Positions 1-12,295 of a stretch of 64,000 bases of DNA are shown here, piece after piece. Origin of the DNA: Spodoptera frugiperda (taxonomy: Eukaryota; Arthropoda; Insecta; Lepidoptera; Noctuidae). A program made the position numbers and the translations under genes. The notes beneath the pieces are model-generated. The model searched no databases, was not told where the DNA came from, and worked only from the letters and a program-made list of their open reading frames with translations. The stretch is from positions 3,929,501-3,993,500 of the forward strand of contig NC_064233.1 in the NCBI RefSeq assembly GCF_023101765.2. The letters are read 5' to 3'. The stretch's first letter is position 1. Every line of letters starts with the position of its first letter.

Positions 1-124
1 CTATATACTGAACGCGATAACTATTGAAAAATACATTTAAGTAGTTATTTACAAGGACTTTCTTTTTATACGCCCTTTATTCCGCTTAGAAATTAATATA
101 ATACTTTACCTATAATTTTATTAT

Positions 125-285
125 AACTTTCGTGAGACATACTAAAGCATTCCGTGACACACGACGCGGCGATTGTCGCGCTGCTACTGATGAATATGAG
201 CCTCTAGCGTGGCTTGAAACTAGTCGAGTTCCTCGTCAAACAGTTACGTGAATAAGCCGATAACATAATAATTGATACTTTACCT
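125..285 (+). repeat. Dispersed repeat I
   Basis: tgtcgcgctgctactgatga, ggcttgaaactagtcgagtt, tgaataagccgataacataa. Other copies at 9200-9330, 44865-44985 and 55405-55470; complement pieces at 4175-4215 and 35235-35275. Confidence 0.65.
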
Positions 286-447
286 ATCTCCAGAACCAAG
301 CTTTGTGTCATCTTGCTTGCAACTCGCGGTTGCAAACAATTTGAATTTTCAATACATCATCATTGCCTCTTCTACGAGGGTTGCCACTATCTCCTCGCTT
401 GGCAGGTCGGAGATCGTAGTCGCTACCACACAACTGATACTTTTTTT

Positions 448-600
448 TTAGGGGAAAAAATCATCCAATGACTGCTCCCGCCTTGGGCGAGGCGAGAGGG
501 AGTGTCAGACTCTTACTGGCTAAAAACCACCCAGTTCGTACTCCTGCTTTTCAAGCCGGAGCCCCGGTAAACCCGCTAGGTAGTCCGCAGCTTCGGAACT
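448..600 (+). mobile_element. Rep-A, SINE-like repeat
   Basis: Shared family core cgccttgggcgaggcgagag, agtgtcagactcttactg and gagccccggtaaacccgcta, preceded by a T-run and gggg. At least twelve copies in this window on both strands. Ends directly before the inverted repeat at 606. Confidence 0.75.
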
Positions 601-605
601 AAAGT

Positions 606-641
606 AACTACTATATTAGTATCTTAGTTCCAATTGAAAAA

Positions 642-693
<52 letters not shown>

Positions 694-725
694 TCAATTG
701 GAACTAAGATACTAATATAGTAGTT
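606..725. repeat. Perfect 41-bp inverted repeat around a poly(A) tract
   Basis: Arms 606-646 and 685-725 are exact reverse complements (aactactatattagtatctt onward). The 38-base loop is pure A. Adjacent sequence on the right (gaagatactaattgaaaaaa) partly echoes the arm. Confidence 0.95.
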
Positions 726-1054
726 GAAGATACTAATTGAAAAAATGAATGGTAGATGTCGCCACTATCGTTTTTGGGGCTTTCGACAGTAGTTTCGGTT
801 CTTCAAAGCAATTATTTCTAATTGACCATCGTCGTAAACGAGTATGACCGTAATTAACTACCTTCATTCTACGTATAGGTACTAGGAAAGGAAAGGAAAG
901 TGATTGCATAATCACTTTTCACTATGTTCATGAGCGGCACAACAAAATGTATGTGTTTAACGTACATTCAAAAACGGATTACTGTTAGTTAAGTAAAATA
1001 AATGGCTGTGTTAAACGATGTCAGTAGTGAAATTATCGTAAGCACGCCGCTTGT
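726..1054. other. No gene seen
   Basis: Unique-looking AT-rich sequence with a ggaaaggaaag run near 890; open frames are short and show no codon bias. Confidence 0.6.
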
Positions 1055-1275
1055 ATGAACAGCAAAGATGTGTTAGGCTACGTTGCTGTGGATGTGTTTG
1101 GCTTCCACCAATCATATTCATAGGTACATATAGTTTAGCAATGGTGGAAAGGGACTCAGCTTAACTATATTTGTTTTATATGGAAAGATGCGTGCTATGG
1201 ATGTTGTGCTTTGGATAGCTTGCCTACTATCGATACATCGCATACTCGAGCTGCGCATCTTTTTCGCACAGCTAC
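1055..1275. mobile_element. MITE-C, partial
   Basis: gatgtgttaggctacgttgc, ggcttccaccaatcatattc and gcatactcgagctgcgcatc; one end lost. Confidence 0.65.
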
Positions 1276-1924
1276 ATCCTGACCTGAACCTTCATTTTTA
1301 TTATCAAATTAGTAGGCAAATAAGCAGATACATCACGTGATGGTAAGCGATTACGAGTTGTAAGCCGTAAGGCCCCAGCCCAGTATCATTCCACAGTTTT
1401 ACTGTGTGCGGCAGAATAATCGTGAAAAACGCACAACTTTTGATCTCTAACCAACCCGCTTGCCTCACTTTGATGGTTATAGTAACCCCGACTTTATGTA
1501 AAGGACCATAGTCCTACAGTGGACTGTCAGAGGCTCAAGATATACATAGTAGGTACACTACAAGTGTAAAAGGCATTTTGTGATGCATTCTTTGTTATTC
1601 TCAACGGAAGAAAGGTGTAAAGTTTAAAGATAGTTATTATGAATGCTTCGAACACAATGAAACAAAACAATCAATGTTATTACACGATAAACGGTTTATA
1701 CTAAGCGGCTAACGAGTGATAAAGTTATCTTCGAGATAAATACTATACTTAAATACCTAATTATCATAATTTACATCGGACAAATGTACTCGATTAGTAG
1801 CAGTTATTTAAATCCTTAACGTAAAAAAGGGGTATTATGAAATGCTTCTGAAGTAATTGAACGGGTTAGTCATATGTATGTATGTATGATCATAGATATG
1901 TTTTATAAAAGTCAAATTAGTGGA
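1276..1924. other. No gene seen
   Basis: A Rep-B-like scrap (gcagatacatcacgtgatgg) near 1325, then AT-rich sequence without recognisable features. Confidence 0.55.
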
Positions 1925-2150
1925 TTATGAGCTGCAACCAGCTTCTTCAGACTGGTAGGTAGTCTCAAAGAGCCATCAGATCACCACAAATGGGGCCCAG
2001 TAGGACTAATGCCTGATCCGAAGCTGCGGATTTCCTAGCGGGTTTACCGGGGCTCCGGCTCTAAAAGCAGCAGTAGGAACCATGGTTTTTAGTCGGAAAG
2101 AGTTTGACGCCTCGCCCAAGGCGGGAGAAGTCAGTGGATAATTCTCCTTG
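1925..2150 (-). mobile_element. Rep-A, minus strand
   Basis: The complement order is seen: gggtttaccggggctccggc, then cgcctcgcccaaggcgggag. It includes the upstream family part aatgcctgatccgaagctgc. Confidence 0.75.
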
Positions 2151-2565
2151 TTTACAACAAGCTTGTGAACGAGTGAGCTGATTCAATTTTATGACATGAA
2201 CAGAGAGTCTTAAAATAAAGGTATCCTTTTCTTTCAAATCACTACTCCTACTCACCCCTGCGTCGTAAACGTTGTTTCGCTAACATGAATACCTTGTAAC
2301 TTAATCGATAATGTCATCTCTCTTTTTTATCAAAATTAGTTTAGCTCTTTAGGCGTTTGCAGCCAACAAACAAATGAACAAGACAGTTTCTACATCTTAT
2401 AGACTACGGAACTAAGTTAGTTCATCGTTTCCACCTGCCATTGTTACCGTGGGAGCAACAGACACAATGCTTATGCAAATAGGTAGCAGGACACGACTGC
2501 ATATTGTGAAAACAACTCATTTACTTATTATGAATTTCTTTGATGTCACTACATAACTAAGTAGT

Positions 2566-2882
2566 ATAAAACAAAGACGTTTTCTCTGTCCCTTTGTATG
2601 CTTAAATCTTTAAAACTACGCAACTTTTTTTAACAGATAGAGTGATTCAGGAGGACGGTTTATATCCTCTGCTTAGCTCCTATTGGTCATAGCGTGATGT
2701 TTTATAGCCTTCCTCGATAAATGCTCTAAGACAACAACAAAAATAATTATTCAAATCGGACCAGTAGTTCTGGAGATAAGCGCGTTCAAACAAACAAACT
2801 CTTCAGCTTTATAATATTGGTATAGATATGTATATCCGGTAACCTACCATTACACCCATGCGAAGCTAGGGCGGGTCGCTAG
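2566..2882 (+). mobile_element. Helitron-like element with a second, reversed Helitron inside
   Basis: Outer copy: cttaaatctttaaaactacg, tagagtgattcaggaggacg, then after an interruption acccatgcgaagctagggcg and the terminal CTAG (2879-2882 region). Compare the uninterrupted copy ending at 50120. The interrupting piece (about 2666-2826) is a reversed copy of the tctatactaatattataaag family. Confidence 0.6.
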
Positions 2883-2886
2883 TTAG

Positions 2887-3332
2887 GCCGGCTCCACATG
2901 TTGGTCCCAACGCTCGTACCAACGTTGGACTGCAAACTCGGTGAGGCGTACACACGTTGGCTAATAAACTAGTTCTATCCCGTCAACGCCAATGTGAAGA
3001 TGTCCGATACAGAAATCGAAACTGCTCTGAGCGCGTTTATAGTAATGATGAGTGCACATTTATATTTGTTATGTCCAAGCCGGTGACGATTTTGTGGATG
3101 AGAAAGCCATTCTCGCTCGACGTATGCACTCGCTGCGTGTTGTAACAGAACTGAGCAAAGCGCCAACGTGTGGACAGATCGCGAGCGTTGGCGCAGATTC
3201 CTTTGATGAAACCGACACGAGCCGGCCAACTACCAACGCTCGCCCTAACGTTGGGACCAATGCCATTTTCTAGATCCACACGTTGGATGAATAGCGTTGG
3301 GGCCAATATTGGGGCCAACGTGTGGAGCCGGC
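2887..3332. mobile_element. 446-bp TIR element with 5-bp duplication
   Basis: Ends gccggctccacatgttggtc and, complemented, gccggctccacacgttggcc. The flanks carry GTTAG on both sides (2882-2886, 3333-3337). Many ccaacgt subterminal repeats. No transposase; the short open frames inside are products of GC content. Confidence 0.8.
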
Positions 3333-3337
3333 GTTAG

Positions 3338-4235
3338 TAATATGTCAAGTCTGTTGTCTTTTGTTGAGCTGTTTCCTACTGTTTTATGTGATAGGTGCGT
3401 TTGTGAAAGAAATGCAGATGTACCTAACTAATGTCATATCCAGGTGCAACCCTGATGCTGACCACATTTCTCAGACATGAGGGAACGACCAGAGAGAGAG
3501 TGATTAAACGAGTAAAACCGCGGATAAAATCAATTGCAGGGATAATAATTGAGCACACATTTAATTTAAAATCAAAAGATTGGTATTTTCGTATTTGGAT
3601 TTGTTTGATCATTGGTATTGTCAGGGTATTTTAAGTCAATAAGATTTTTGTTTTTTATCTTTTTAATGAATTTGTACATGTAAATGTTTAATTACGATAA
3701 AGGAATCATTAATATCCGCCCAGCCGTTCTCGAGATATGAACTATCAGACTTTTACAGATACAAAATTAAGGTTATGTAAGTAATGTATGCAACCGTTTT
3801 TTAATTAGTTTTTTGGTTTTAAATTATATGTTATCTTATGTAATAGATACATTAGCGTATAGGTAATTAAGTTCATGTCGGATGCAACTAAGAGAATGGA
3901 TCACATTAGTTCGAAAAAATTGAGATCAAACTGAATGCATTTTTAATGTATCCGAACGCGTCATTCTATTTTTTTTGCTCTATGTAAATGGCGGACATTT
4001 TAGAATGTGAATTTAAAAGTTTAAACGTCTGGGTAGTTATTTGTTTTTTTTATTAGATTTTATGATTATTAAAATGAAAGGTAATTGCTATAGTTTGGTA
4101 TTAGCAAGATAATTATATTAGATAGAAATAATATTATTGCTAAATTAAACATTATGTTTTTCGGCTTAGTTGCTCATGTAATTATTTGACGAGGAACTCG
4201 ACTGGTTTCAAGGCATGCTTACTTAAGGCTCACTC
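3338..4235. other. No gene seen
   Basis: AT-rich. A fragment of repeat I in reverse (gacgaggaactcgactggtt) lies near 4190. The 67-codon frame at 3431 has no recognisable motif. Confidence 0.55.
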
Positions 4236-4565
4236 TAGGTTTAGGGTGTTTCTCCACTAGAGATGTGCTATGTCACTATGCTACTAAGATGTAATAGTTA
4301 GTTAACTAAGTTGTGAAACTATGTTTCCTTTCACTGATACTAGACTATGTAGCTGTGTGAAGAAGATGCCCAGCTCGAGTAGTTATGCGATATTTCGACA
4401 ATAGGGAAGCCATCCATAGCACACATTTTACTATTTAAAAAGCATACTTTAGATAAACCGTTTTTCCCCAGTGTTAAGCTATGTGTACCAATAAATATGA
4501 TTGGTGGAAGCCAAACGTATCTACAGCAACGTAGCATAGCACATCTCTGGTGGAAAAGTACCCAT
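4236..4565. mobile_element. MITE-C, full length
   Basis: Ends gggtgtttctccactagaga and, complemented, gggtacttttccaccagaga. Internal atgattggtggaagccaaac and gaagatgcccagctcgagta are shared with the other copies. Confidence 0.75.
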
Positions 4566-6183
4566 AACCCGCCTCTGACAATAGATGTGATGTTACGTTG
4601 TAACTACAGTCCACAAAAAATTGTTTGTAGCAGTAAACAGTTATTTAAATACAATCAGAGCGAGACAATCTCCTTGTTTTGTTATTTGTGAGTGTAATTA
4701 TTTTTTGCAAGCGATAACCTTGATAGTTTTGGGTAAATGTATTGTAATCATATTATTTTTATTGTAATCATTCTTCTGATGATAAAATATTTAGTTCAGT
4801 TGTTCCCAAAGTTCTCTGGAATACGACTTATCTAAATCAAGTTTCTAAAGTCACCACTCACCAATATGAATAATAAAATACATAAAGGTTGGTTACTATG
4901 TCTTTATAAACAAATTAAAAAAAATACACAGTTGCACGTCTGTCATCCCTTTTAGAGAATTAAATTAGTTATGTATGTAGCACAAAAAAAAAACGATAAA
5001 TTAAAAAACTAGAGACAGTTTCAAAGTTTCTATAAACGTCAGAACGTACGTCAGAGGGTTAAAAAAAACAACAGCTAATGACGTCTTCAGTCCACCGGGT
5101 CGATGCCTACTCAATGGAATATTACCCGGTCTCGGCATCGAAGCGGCTACCTTTCGAACCAGTTCCGTATCTAGGTGAATGGTTTAGATATATCAATTTT
5201 TCTACCATTCATGTTTGACATACATTTTTTCATAGTTAAAGAGCTTAGCTTTGTGTTCCCTTAGAATTTTGGAATATTCACTAAAAATCACAGTTTATCC
5301 ATGTATACTTGTTAACGGAGAAAAGCTCTACTAGTTTCGAGTCACAGAGGGACTCTTCATCATGAGCAGCGTGCGTAGACGCGGCGACGTCGCGTTCCCG
5401 TGGGATAAAAAGCCTATCCTATCACCAAAGTCAGCTCATACCCTGTCTGTATACCAAATTTCATCAAAATCCGTTCAGTAGTTTCAGAGTGATTGAAGGA
5501 CAAACATCCAAACAAACAAACTTTCACATTTATAATATTCGTGTGAATCTTTCTCTAAGAAATCTACAGTAGTTTTGACTATCGTCAGTCATGAATGGAA
5601 AATAAAAGAGAAGAAATATAATCTCTCAAGTTTCGCCATTATAATTTGCAAATAAAACAAACAAAAACGTTTATGAAAGTCGGTAGTCTTTTACTAGTTA
5701 CTCATCCGAAGTTTAGATTATTATATGAGCAAACTAGATTATCTAATCAAATTGCAGTATCCTTTCACAGTTTTTGTTGTCTGTCTTCGTACAAAAAAAA
5801 GTTTCTTTGGGAAAGTTGTATGTAATCATGAGTACGATCACATGTCTAAATATCGTTCACTAATTACCAGTCAGCCTATATAATACAAAATTACCTACTT
5901 ACAAATGGAAGAATTTAACCAACATAGAATTCATGTACTGCCAACCTTTGATCTTTGATCGAAACGTTCGTCATTTAGTGGTTACACATACAATGATAAG
6001 TTTCTGTAATTTATGTAAATTAACTTCTATAGTTACCTATAAACGTAACTGTTTGTTTGTTTGTCCAACATAAAGTTAAAATGTGTGTGTTGTTTGTGAA
6101 GTCAGATACATTTCGAGAGCTGGTTCTTCTTTCTGCCCTTATCCCAAACAATCTGATACAATTTCTAAGGCATAAGTGTGGCA
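4566..6183. other. No gene seen; one Helitron/LINE-end-like scrap
   Basis: Around 5440-5545, tctgtataccaaatttcatc and aacaaacaaactttcacatt resemble a transposon end common in insects. A GC-richer segment near 5090-5165 (ccaccgggtcgatgcctact) is unique here. The remainder is AT-rich. Confidence 0.5.
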
Positions 6184-6505
6184 GAGCCATGCTTCACCAT
6201 GAACCGGAGTGATACCACGGCCTCACTGAAAACCGACGTGAAACAACGCTTGCGTTGTGTTTCGTTGTGTAAGTGAGGTTACCGGAGGCCCAATTACCCC
6301 TTTCCCAATCTTTCCAATCCCGATTCCCCAACAACTCTTAAATTCCTAACCCCCAAAAGACCGGCAACACATTTGTAACGCTTCTGGTGTTTCGGGTGTC
6401 CATGGACGGCGGCGATTGTTTACCGTTAGATGATCTGTCTACTTTTTTACCGGCAATAATATCATAAAGAATATGGTTAGGCGGATCACCTAATAGTAAC
6501 CAGTC
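6184..6505 (+). mobile_element. Rep-B, SINE-like repeat, long copy
   Basis: Family order: gagccatgcttcaccatgaa, cgtgaaacaacgcttgcgtt, gaggttaccggaggcccaat, caacaactcttaaattccta, ggcaacacatttgtaacgct, tgtccatggacggcggcgat, ending in a Rep-B tail. More than ten copies occur in this window. Confidence 0.75.
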
Positions 6506-7011
6506 GCCGCAGTCGACCAATTACCAGTATTGCCTTTTGTTAAGGATTTGGGGATTTGCTACTTCAGGGTCTCCGGTAACCGCACAGACACAGCGAAACA
6601 CAACGCTATCTATCCGAAAGATAGACTCAATACCTAAGTTTTGTACGCGAACAAAGTGCGTAGCTATAGCAGTTCTTATACGTATACTGACAAGTCATTG
6701 TACCAACTTATTATGTACTGCAACCAGTAATTAGATTACCTAGGTACCGACCGTTGTTTACTTGCACGCTTGGGTTAGTAGGTATATAGTAAATACTGTC
6801 TATACTCTATATGATTGCATACAAGTCAATGACCGAGCGTTCATAGTTCAGTCCGTTCGTTCTATTTTGTTCAGTTAGGTTGCAATGGAGTTTGGCTTCA
6901 AGGGATTTTCTTATTTATGGATGATGTAATAATATTTGATAATAGTTAGTTGGACTATGTCATAGCCCCCGTAGGTCGTGGGGTTGTAAGCGATTCTGCC
7001 AAGAAAGCGGT
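6506..7011. other. No gene seen
   Basis: Rep-B-like remnants at the left edge, then AT-rich sequence. Confidence 0.55.
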
Positions 7012-7175
7012 CTTTTTTTTTTGAGGGGGAAAATCATCGTATACTACTTCTCCCGTCTTAGGCGAGGCGAGAGGGAGTGTCAGATTCGTACTGACTAAAA
7101 ACCACCCCGTTCCTACTCCTGCTTTTCGAGCCGGAGCCCCGGTAAACCCGTTAGGTAGCCCGCAGCTCTGGAAGA
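7012..7175 (+). mobile_element. Rep-A
   Basis: ttaggcgaggcgagagggag and ttttcgagccggagccccgg in the standard order. MITE-E pieces follow directly. Confidence 0.75.
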
Positions 7176-7187
7176 GGTCTCAAGCTG

Positions 7188-7412
7188 GGTTCTATGCGGA
7201 CTACCTCCGGAGCTGCTGATTGGTCAGCGGCTCCGGACGTAACGAACCAACCAATCAGAAACAAGAGCGCCTTAGGGGTATTTCAGACACGCCTCGTTTC
7301 GATTTCGTTAAACGTACTAAGGGCATTTCTGATTGGTTGGTTCATTAGAGCCGGCCAATCAGAGCACTAAACGCAGTCCCATTTTCAAACGTAAAACAAA
7401 CTCGTACTAAGC
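7188..7412. mobile_element. MITE-E, rearranged
   Basis: Pieces gaaccaaccaatcagaaaca, tgattggttggttcattaga and aaacaaactcgtactaagcc in abnormal order, suggesting two nested or recombined copies next to Rep-A. Confidence 0.65.
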
Positions 7413-7839
7413 CCTGTCTGCTCTACTTATCCCAAAAAAAGAAGTAATAATTTTATTTTGATACAATTTCAACTAACATTCTGTGTTCCATTCTAAGCAT
7501 ATAGTTACGTAGTCGTAAATGCAATGCCAAATAATACACATTTTGTAAGCAAGATGTACATTAGTGTTGTGCAAGCCCCCAGCTATTTCTTGTGTATTTA
7601 ATGTTGTGTACGTGTGCAGGGCTATTCTGTAGCCACATAGTAACATGGTTGTTAGTTGGAGAAAGGGTAAATTATGTGATTAGATTTAAACTAGTTTATG
7701 CTTGTTATGTTATTCGTTTTTGTTATAACTATGGTTTTTGTTATAGAAATAAAAGAGATTATCGTCTATTATCATGCACTTTGTGTGAACAGAACTTTAA
7801 ATAGGTCCTTCAAACTTTTAAGAAAAGAGCATGCTACTT

Positions 7840-7955
7840 TTTAAAAGGCAGGCAACTTGTGGCTCCTGTGGTGTTGTGGGTCTTCATGGGCGGCGCTGAT
7901 CACTTGCCATCAGGTGATTCGTCTGCTCGTTTGCCACCTATTCCATAAAAAAAAA
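7840..7955 (+). mobile_element. Rep-B 3' tail fragment
   Basis: aaaaggcaggcaacttgtgg, catgggcggcgctgatcact and tctgctcgtttgccacctat, ending in an A-run. Confidence 0.6.
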
Positions 7956-9000
7956 ACCTTTAAAATATCAATAAATAAAAGTCTGTCATGGAACCTAAAA
8001 AAGTATGCAAAGTGGAAGTGCCCTGTAGAATCTGCCCAAAACAATATGTACAAAAAAAAAAAAAACAATCTGTTCCTCAAGCTCCTTCGGAGAACTTCGG
8101 CAATTTTCGTCAACCCTCGGCAGTGCTATCCATAGCCTGGCTCTTAAACGATATTTTTTACGATCATCTGTTTCAGATAAAGTTCAAATAAAATCGAAAG
8201 TGGTTGCAACCAGTTTGTGTTTATTTCTTACCAGTTATAACCGGTTTCGTTATGCGATATTTATACTAAATACTTCGTATTATATTTTCAATGCATATAT
8301 TGATGTTTGTAACTATTTTTTATGGTAAAGGAACGCGTGTGCGAGCTAAATTAGACTTTGTTGCTTAGTGGAAACAGTCGCTATTTCAACTAGATGTTTC
8401 GCGGAGTTGTGCTTTTGTAGTATACTGTGTCTTCAAGCAAAAAGGTTTCATATACCTACCCTTTCATTTCTAAAGATATGTAAATTCATTTCGTCTGTCT
8501 ATGTTTAGTTAACTTAAATTATTATAAAGAGGATTTTGTTTGTCTACAAAAAACATACTCCGAAACTGCTGAACCGATTTTATAACACTTTTACCATTAG
8601 AAAGCTTAGTTTTTATACCGTTTATGACATAACAACGACCATTAGGACCATGTTAATTAACAAAATTAGTAATAAAAGCTTGGTTTTAGCGAAAAATATC
8701 CTTATTCACCCACAATTAAGATCTAGATTGCCAAAACTCTGATGTCGCAATGAAGACCCAATTTTGATCACCGTGTTACACCATAAAAGGACAGGTTCTC
8801 TCAAAAATGGCGTTACAGAAATCAAGTTTTTCTCAATCAGTCCAATGGTAATTATGTCATTTGTGGGCCGGTGTACCAGAAACCGCAAATTACTATAATT
8901 TCGGTTGTGGCAGCTGGTAAGCAGTAACTACGGCTGATTACAAGTTCTCAAGGACATCCTTAACTGGATGGGTTGCCCTTTCTATAATAGAATTTATTTT
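7956..9000. other. No gene seen
   Basis: AT-rich with an A-run near 8050. A transposon-end-like scrap, ctgctgaaccgattttataa, is near 8565. Confidence 0.5.
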
Positions 9001-9192
9001 TATGATATAAGCCGGTAAACGAGCAGACGGATCACCTGATGGTAAGCAATCGCCGCCGCTCAAAGACACCTGAAACACCAGAGGCGTTACAAGTGCGTTG
9101 CTGGTCTTTTTGGGGTTAGGAATTTAAGGGTTGTTGGGGAATCAGGGATTAGGAAGATTGGGAAAGGGGATAATTGGGCTTCTGGTAATCTC
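9001..9192 (-). mobile_element. Rep-B, minus strand, 3' half
   Basis: ataagccggtaaacgagcag, atggtaagcaatcgccgccg, gaggcgttacaagtgcgttg, gaatttaagggttgttgggg. Confidence 0.75.
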
Positions 9193-9194
9193 CT

Positions 9195-9330
9195 GCCCGC
9201 GACAGTCGCCGCGTCGTGTGTCGCGGAATGCTGATCATGAATATGAGCCTCTAGTTTGGCTTGAAACTAGTCGAGTTCCTTGTCAAATAATTACGCGATT
9301 AAGCCGAAAAACATAATAATTAGTTTTAAA
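9195..9330 (+). repeat. Dispersed repeat I
   Basis: ccgcgtcgtgtgtcgcggaa, ggcttgaaactagtcgagtt, gcgattaagccgaaaaacat; fused to Rep-B on its left. Confidence 0.65.
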
Positions 9331-9744
9331 AACTGCAATTTCAACTTCGTGTAGTTATTTTAACCTATATTGCTGGTCTATCTATATAGAAAATCCCATC
9401 TAAATCCATCTAGCAGTTTCTGCATTTATAGACCGATCAGTCCATCTGCATAAACTATCGCGTCTTGTTACGAGGATGTACCTCCATTGCAATAGTGTCT
9501 TCAAGTGCACACACTAAGGATGACGTCATAACTGCCAATTAGCATATACTCGAGAATGTGACGTCATTCTTTAGTCCTTGCGTCTGCGCTGTATCCCTGT
9601 CAATACTTATTTGTTTGTCTTTAACAAACAAATATTCTATGAATAGTAGTTACCTATTTTATAGGAAAAATATACTTTGTTTATCTTGTTAGCACGCTCT
9701 TGACAGTAAGGTCGTGGTCATGATTTTTACCTGCCACTCGGTTC

Positions 9745-9850
9745 CTTTGATTGCCTTCCTCGATAAATGCAAGCAACACAAAAAGATTTTTTCAAATCGG
9801 TGCAGTAGCTCCAGAGATAAGCGCGTTCTAACAAACAAATTCAAAGATAG
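9745..9850 (-). mobile_element. Helitron 5' part, minus strand
   Basis: ttccttcgataaa-type sequence (ccttcctcgataaatgcaag), tcggtgcagtagctccagag and ataagcgcgttctaacaaac, complement of the 5' half of the family. Confidence 0.6.
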
Positions 9851-10736
9851 ATAGAAGAAGAAGATTAGTCATCTTATACTGCCCCAGTGGTTCGAAGGTT
9901 GTGCAGGAGGCACTTGAGGAAACACGAAGGTGTGAGAAATTCGGATTAAGCATTATTGAGTTAGTGTGCAGGTAGTGCACCCCTATTGCTGAGACAATCA
10001 TAATTAGTAGTCGTAGTGGCCCGGAGGTTTAGGACGCCCGCTTAAACCTCGTTTCGGAACCTACCAACGGCAGGTACCATTGTGACTTCTTCCAAGTTAT
10101 AATTATGTTCTAAGATTATTTACACCAATGGCTAACGGTGAAGGAAAACATGGTGAGAAAAGCTGGGCTTATAATTTCTAAAGTAATAAGTTTGAAATCG
10201 CCAACCCTTCTTGGTTAATGTTCAAACCTTCTTCGTGTGAGAAGAGGCCTTTGGTCAGTAGTGGCCACTTATAGGCTGTTAATGATGATGATGATGAATA
10301 TAACTAGTCTCTTCAGGGAATAAAAGGTATGTGTTGATTTTATGTGGAATATTTTAATGCTTTTATGTCCAATTTGGTTAAGATTTTTTACTTGACTCAA
10401 AATACCGAGAACCGAGAGCCTACAGAAGTAAAGGTAATATTTCACACGATAATTAATTATGAAGTAGCAGTAAATAATTCAAAAGTAACTTTATTGTATG
10501 TTAATAAGGTCAGATTTAATGTGTCTACATATTTTAAAATATTCAAATGAGTCGACTTAACCCGAGACCTTGAAGATTTTTCGTTCTCACCCATTTTCTA
10601 CACTAGCGCCACCTACTTAATGCAGATTGCACGGAAAAAGGGCCATATGATGATATGACCCAATGCGATGGTTCTAAAACCATGGTTTTTATGTCTACAA
10701 AGAGGCACCAGAATAAATACTAGTGTTGATTACGTC
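9851..10736. other. No gene seen
   Basis: A gatgatgatgatga microsatellite near 10280; otherwise no recognised feature. Confidence 0.55.
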
Positions 10737-10840
10737 ACTAATTGTTGTTTCGGGTCTTGGTGTCATGTGTATGTGAAATTGTATGTTTGTAAACGCACCC
10801 ACGACACAGGAGAAAATCTAAATGTGGGGCAACGTTCTTT
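10737..10840 (+). mobile_element. SINE-T1 tail fragment
   Basis: ttgttgtttcgggtcttggt through cacccacgacacaggagaaa, lacking the tRNA head. Shorter pieces of the same tail occur near 12967-13010, 35690-35735 and 60420-60460. Confidence 0.7.
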
Positions 10841-10975
10841 TTAAAAAAGAAAAAAAAGAAAAGAAAGAAAAAGATGTAACATTATCCTAGTACCAAAGTC
10901 CCAATGCCCAAGATACGGGCTTGCCTAGTTTAGGGCCAATGTAAAGAGGCTTGATTTCTTGTACTATAAATGTGA

Positions 10976-11923
10976 CTAGCTTTTGCCCGCGACTTCGTCC
11001 GCGTGGTTGTGTTAGTGGTTGGTGGTCAAAATTAATACGCCTTCTACCCTTTTTATTCGCTATATAAAAAGTGTCCTATGTTCTTTCGTTCCCCATTAAG
11101 TGTCTAAATACAAAGTTTCACTGTAACAGCTTTAAAAATGACGAATTTCCATATGAACCTTCACCCCCCCCCTTTTTAGATAGATAGATAAAACCATTCT
11201 CCCCTATTTATTTGCAATAAAAAGTAGTCTATGTTGTTCTTCAGGGTCTATTCTATCTCTGTACCAAATTTCATCAAAATGTTCTGTGGTACCTTACCCA
11301 TAGATCTAAACACCCCTCTCCCGCACGCGCACGGGGCCTTGGCGACGTTCGCTTAGCAACGGGCCGTGCAGCAGAAATCGTAATATTTTAATTTCACCAC
11401 AACTTCAAAACCAAACGTCCAATTTTAATCATTCAAAGACCAAATATTATCAACATAAACTGTACTTATTGATGAAATAATTTATTTTGATAAGGATTAA
11501 TGGCATGAGTAAAATAAACGCGTTTAAAAGTAGTCCAAAAAAAAATTCAAGATTTTTAAATAAAAATGTGGTTGTTGTGCCTCACTCGACATAGATAGGT
11601 ATAGTGTGTCGCGGACTTTTTTGTAGATATTTATGAGATCTACAATTAATTGTAACTTTTTATGGTTCTATCTTTTGTAGTTTAGGCAGCGTACGCAAAA
11701 TAAATAACTTCTTTGGTTGATTTTTTTCAGTTTGTGTCCGAAAAATCTAAATATCTTACGGAACCCTATTTTTTTCCAAAATGAAATATAGCCTATGTTA
11801 CTCGTGGATAATGTAGCTTTCGAATGGTGAAAGAATTTTTAAAATCGGTCCAGTAGTTTTTGAGCCTATTCATTACAACCAAACAAACAAACAAAGTTTT
11901 CCTCTTTATAATATTAGTGTAGA
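10976..11923 (-). mobile_element. Non-autonomous Helitron, minus strand
   Basis: On the minus strand it starts tctacactaatattataaag (11923) and ends with hairpin cgcggacgaagtcgcgggca, then aaaagCTAG (10979-10976) followed by T. TC start, terminal hairpin and CTRR end are the Helitron signature. No Rep/helicase gene inside. Its own 5' flank is T rather than the expected A. Confidence 0.7.
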
Positions 11924-12295
11924 AATACATTTCTTCTATCTGTTTTTCTTTCTTATTCAACTCTTACTTACATTCTACTTCACTGTCAGTACACGACAGA
12001 GTAAATTGGGTCGTTTTAATCGATATTACAGTTACCGCGGTAACAAGCCATGAAGAGGTATTATGTAAGGACATAAACTGAAGACAATTTTGTTTTATGT
12101 AATCGATTGTAGGTTACGAGTGCACTCAGTCGATTCGAGTCGTTTTTATCGATTCTTTTGAATTGTTTTTGTGGTCGCAAGTGCGACAACAGAGCAAAGT
12201 CTTTCGTTCGAATGATATTTTTTTTTAACAATTTGTTGTAATTTTCCGCCCTTTTGAATAGGCAGAACACCAAAATTTCGTATAATATTTTTGGG
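11924..12295. other. No gene seen
   Basis: AT-rich, with several tcgatt motifs between 12015 and 12155. Short minus-strand frames lack any recognisable domain. Confidence 0.5.

Noticed and set aside
2957..3318. Five overlapping short frames on both strands
   Set aside because: They lie within the 446-bp TIR element, and no frame resembles a transposase.
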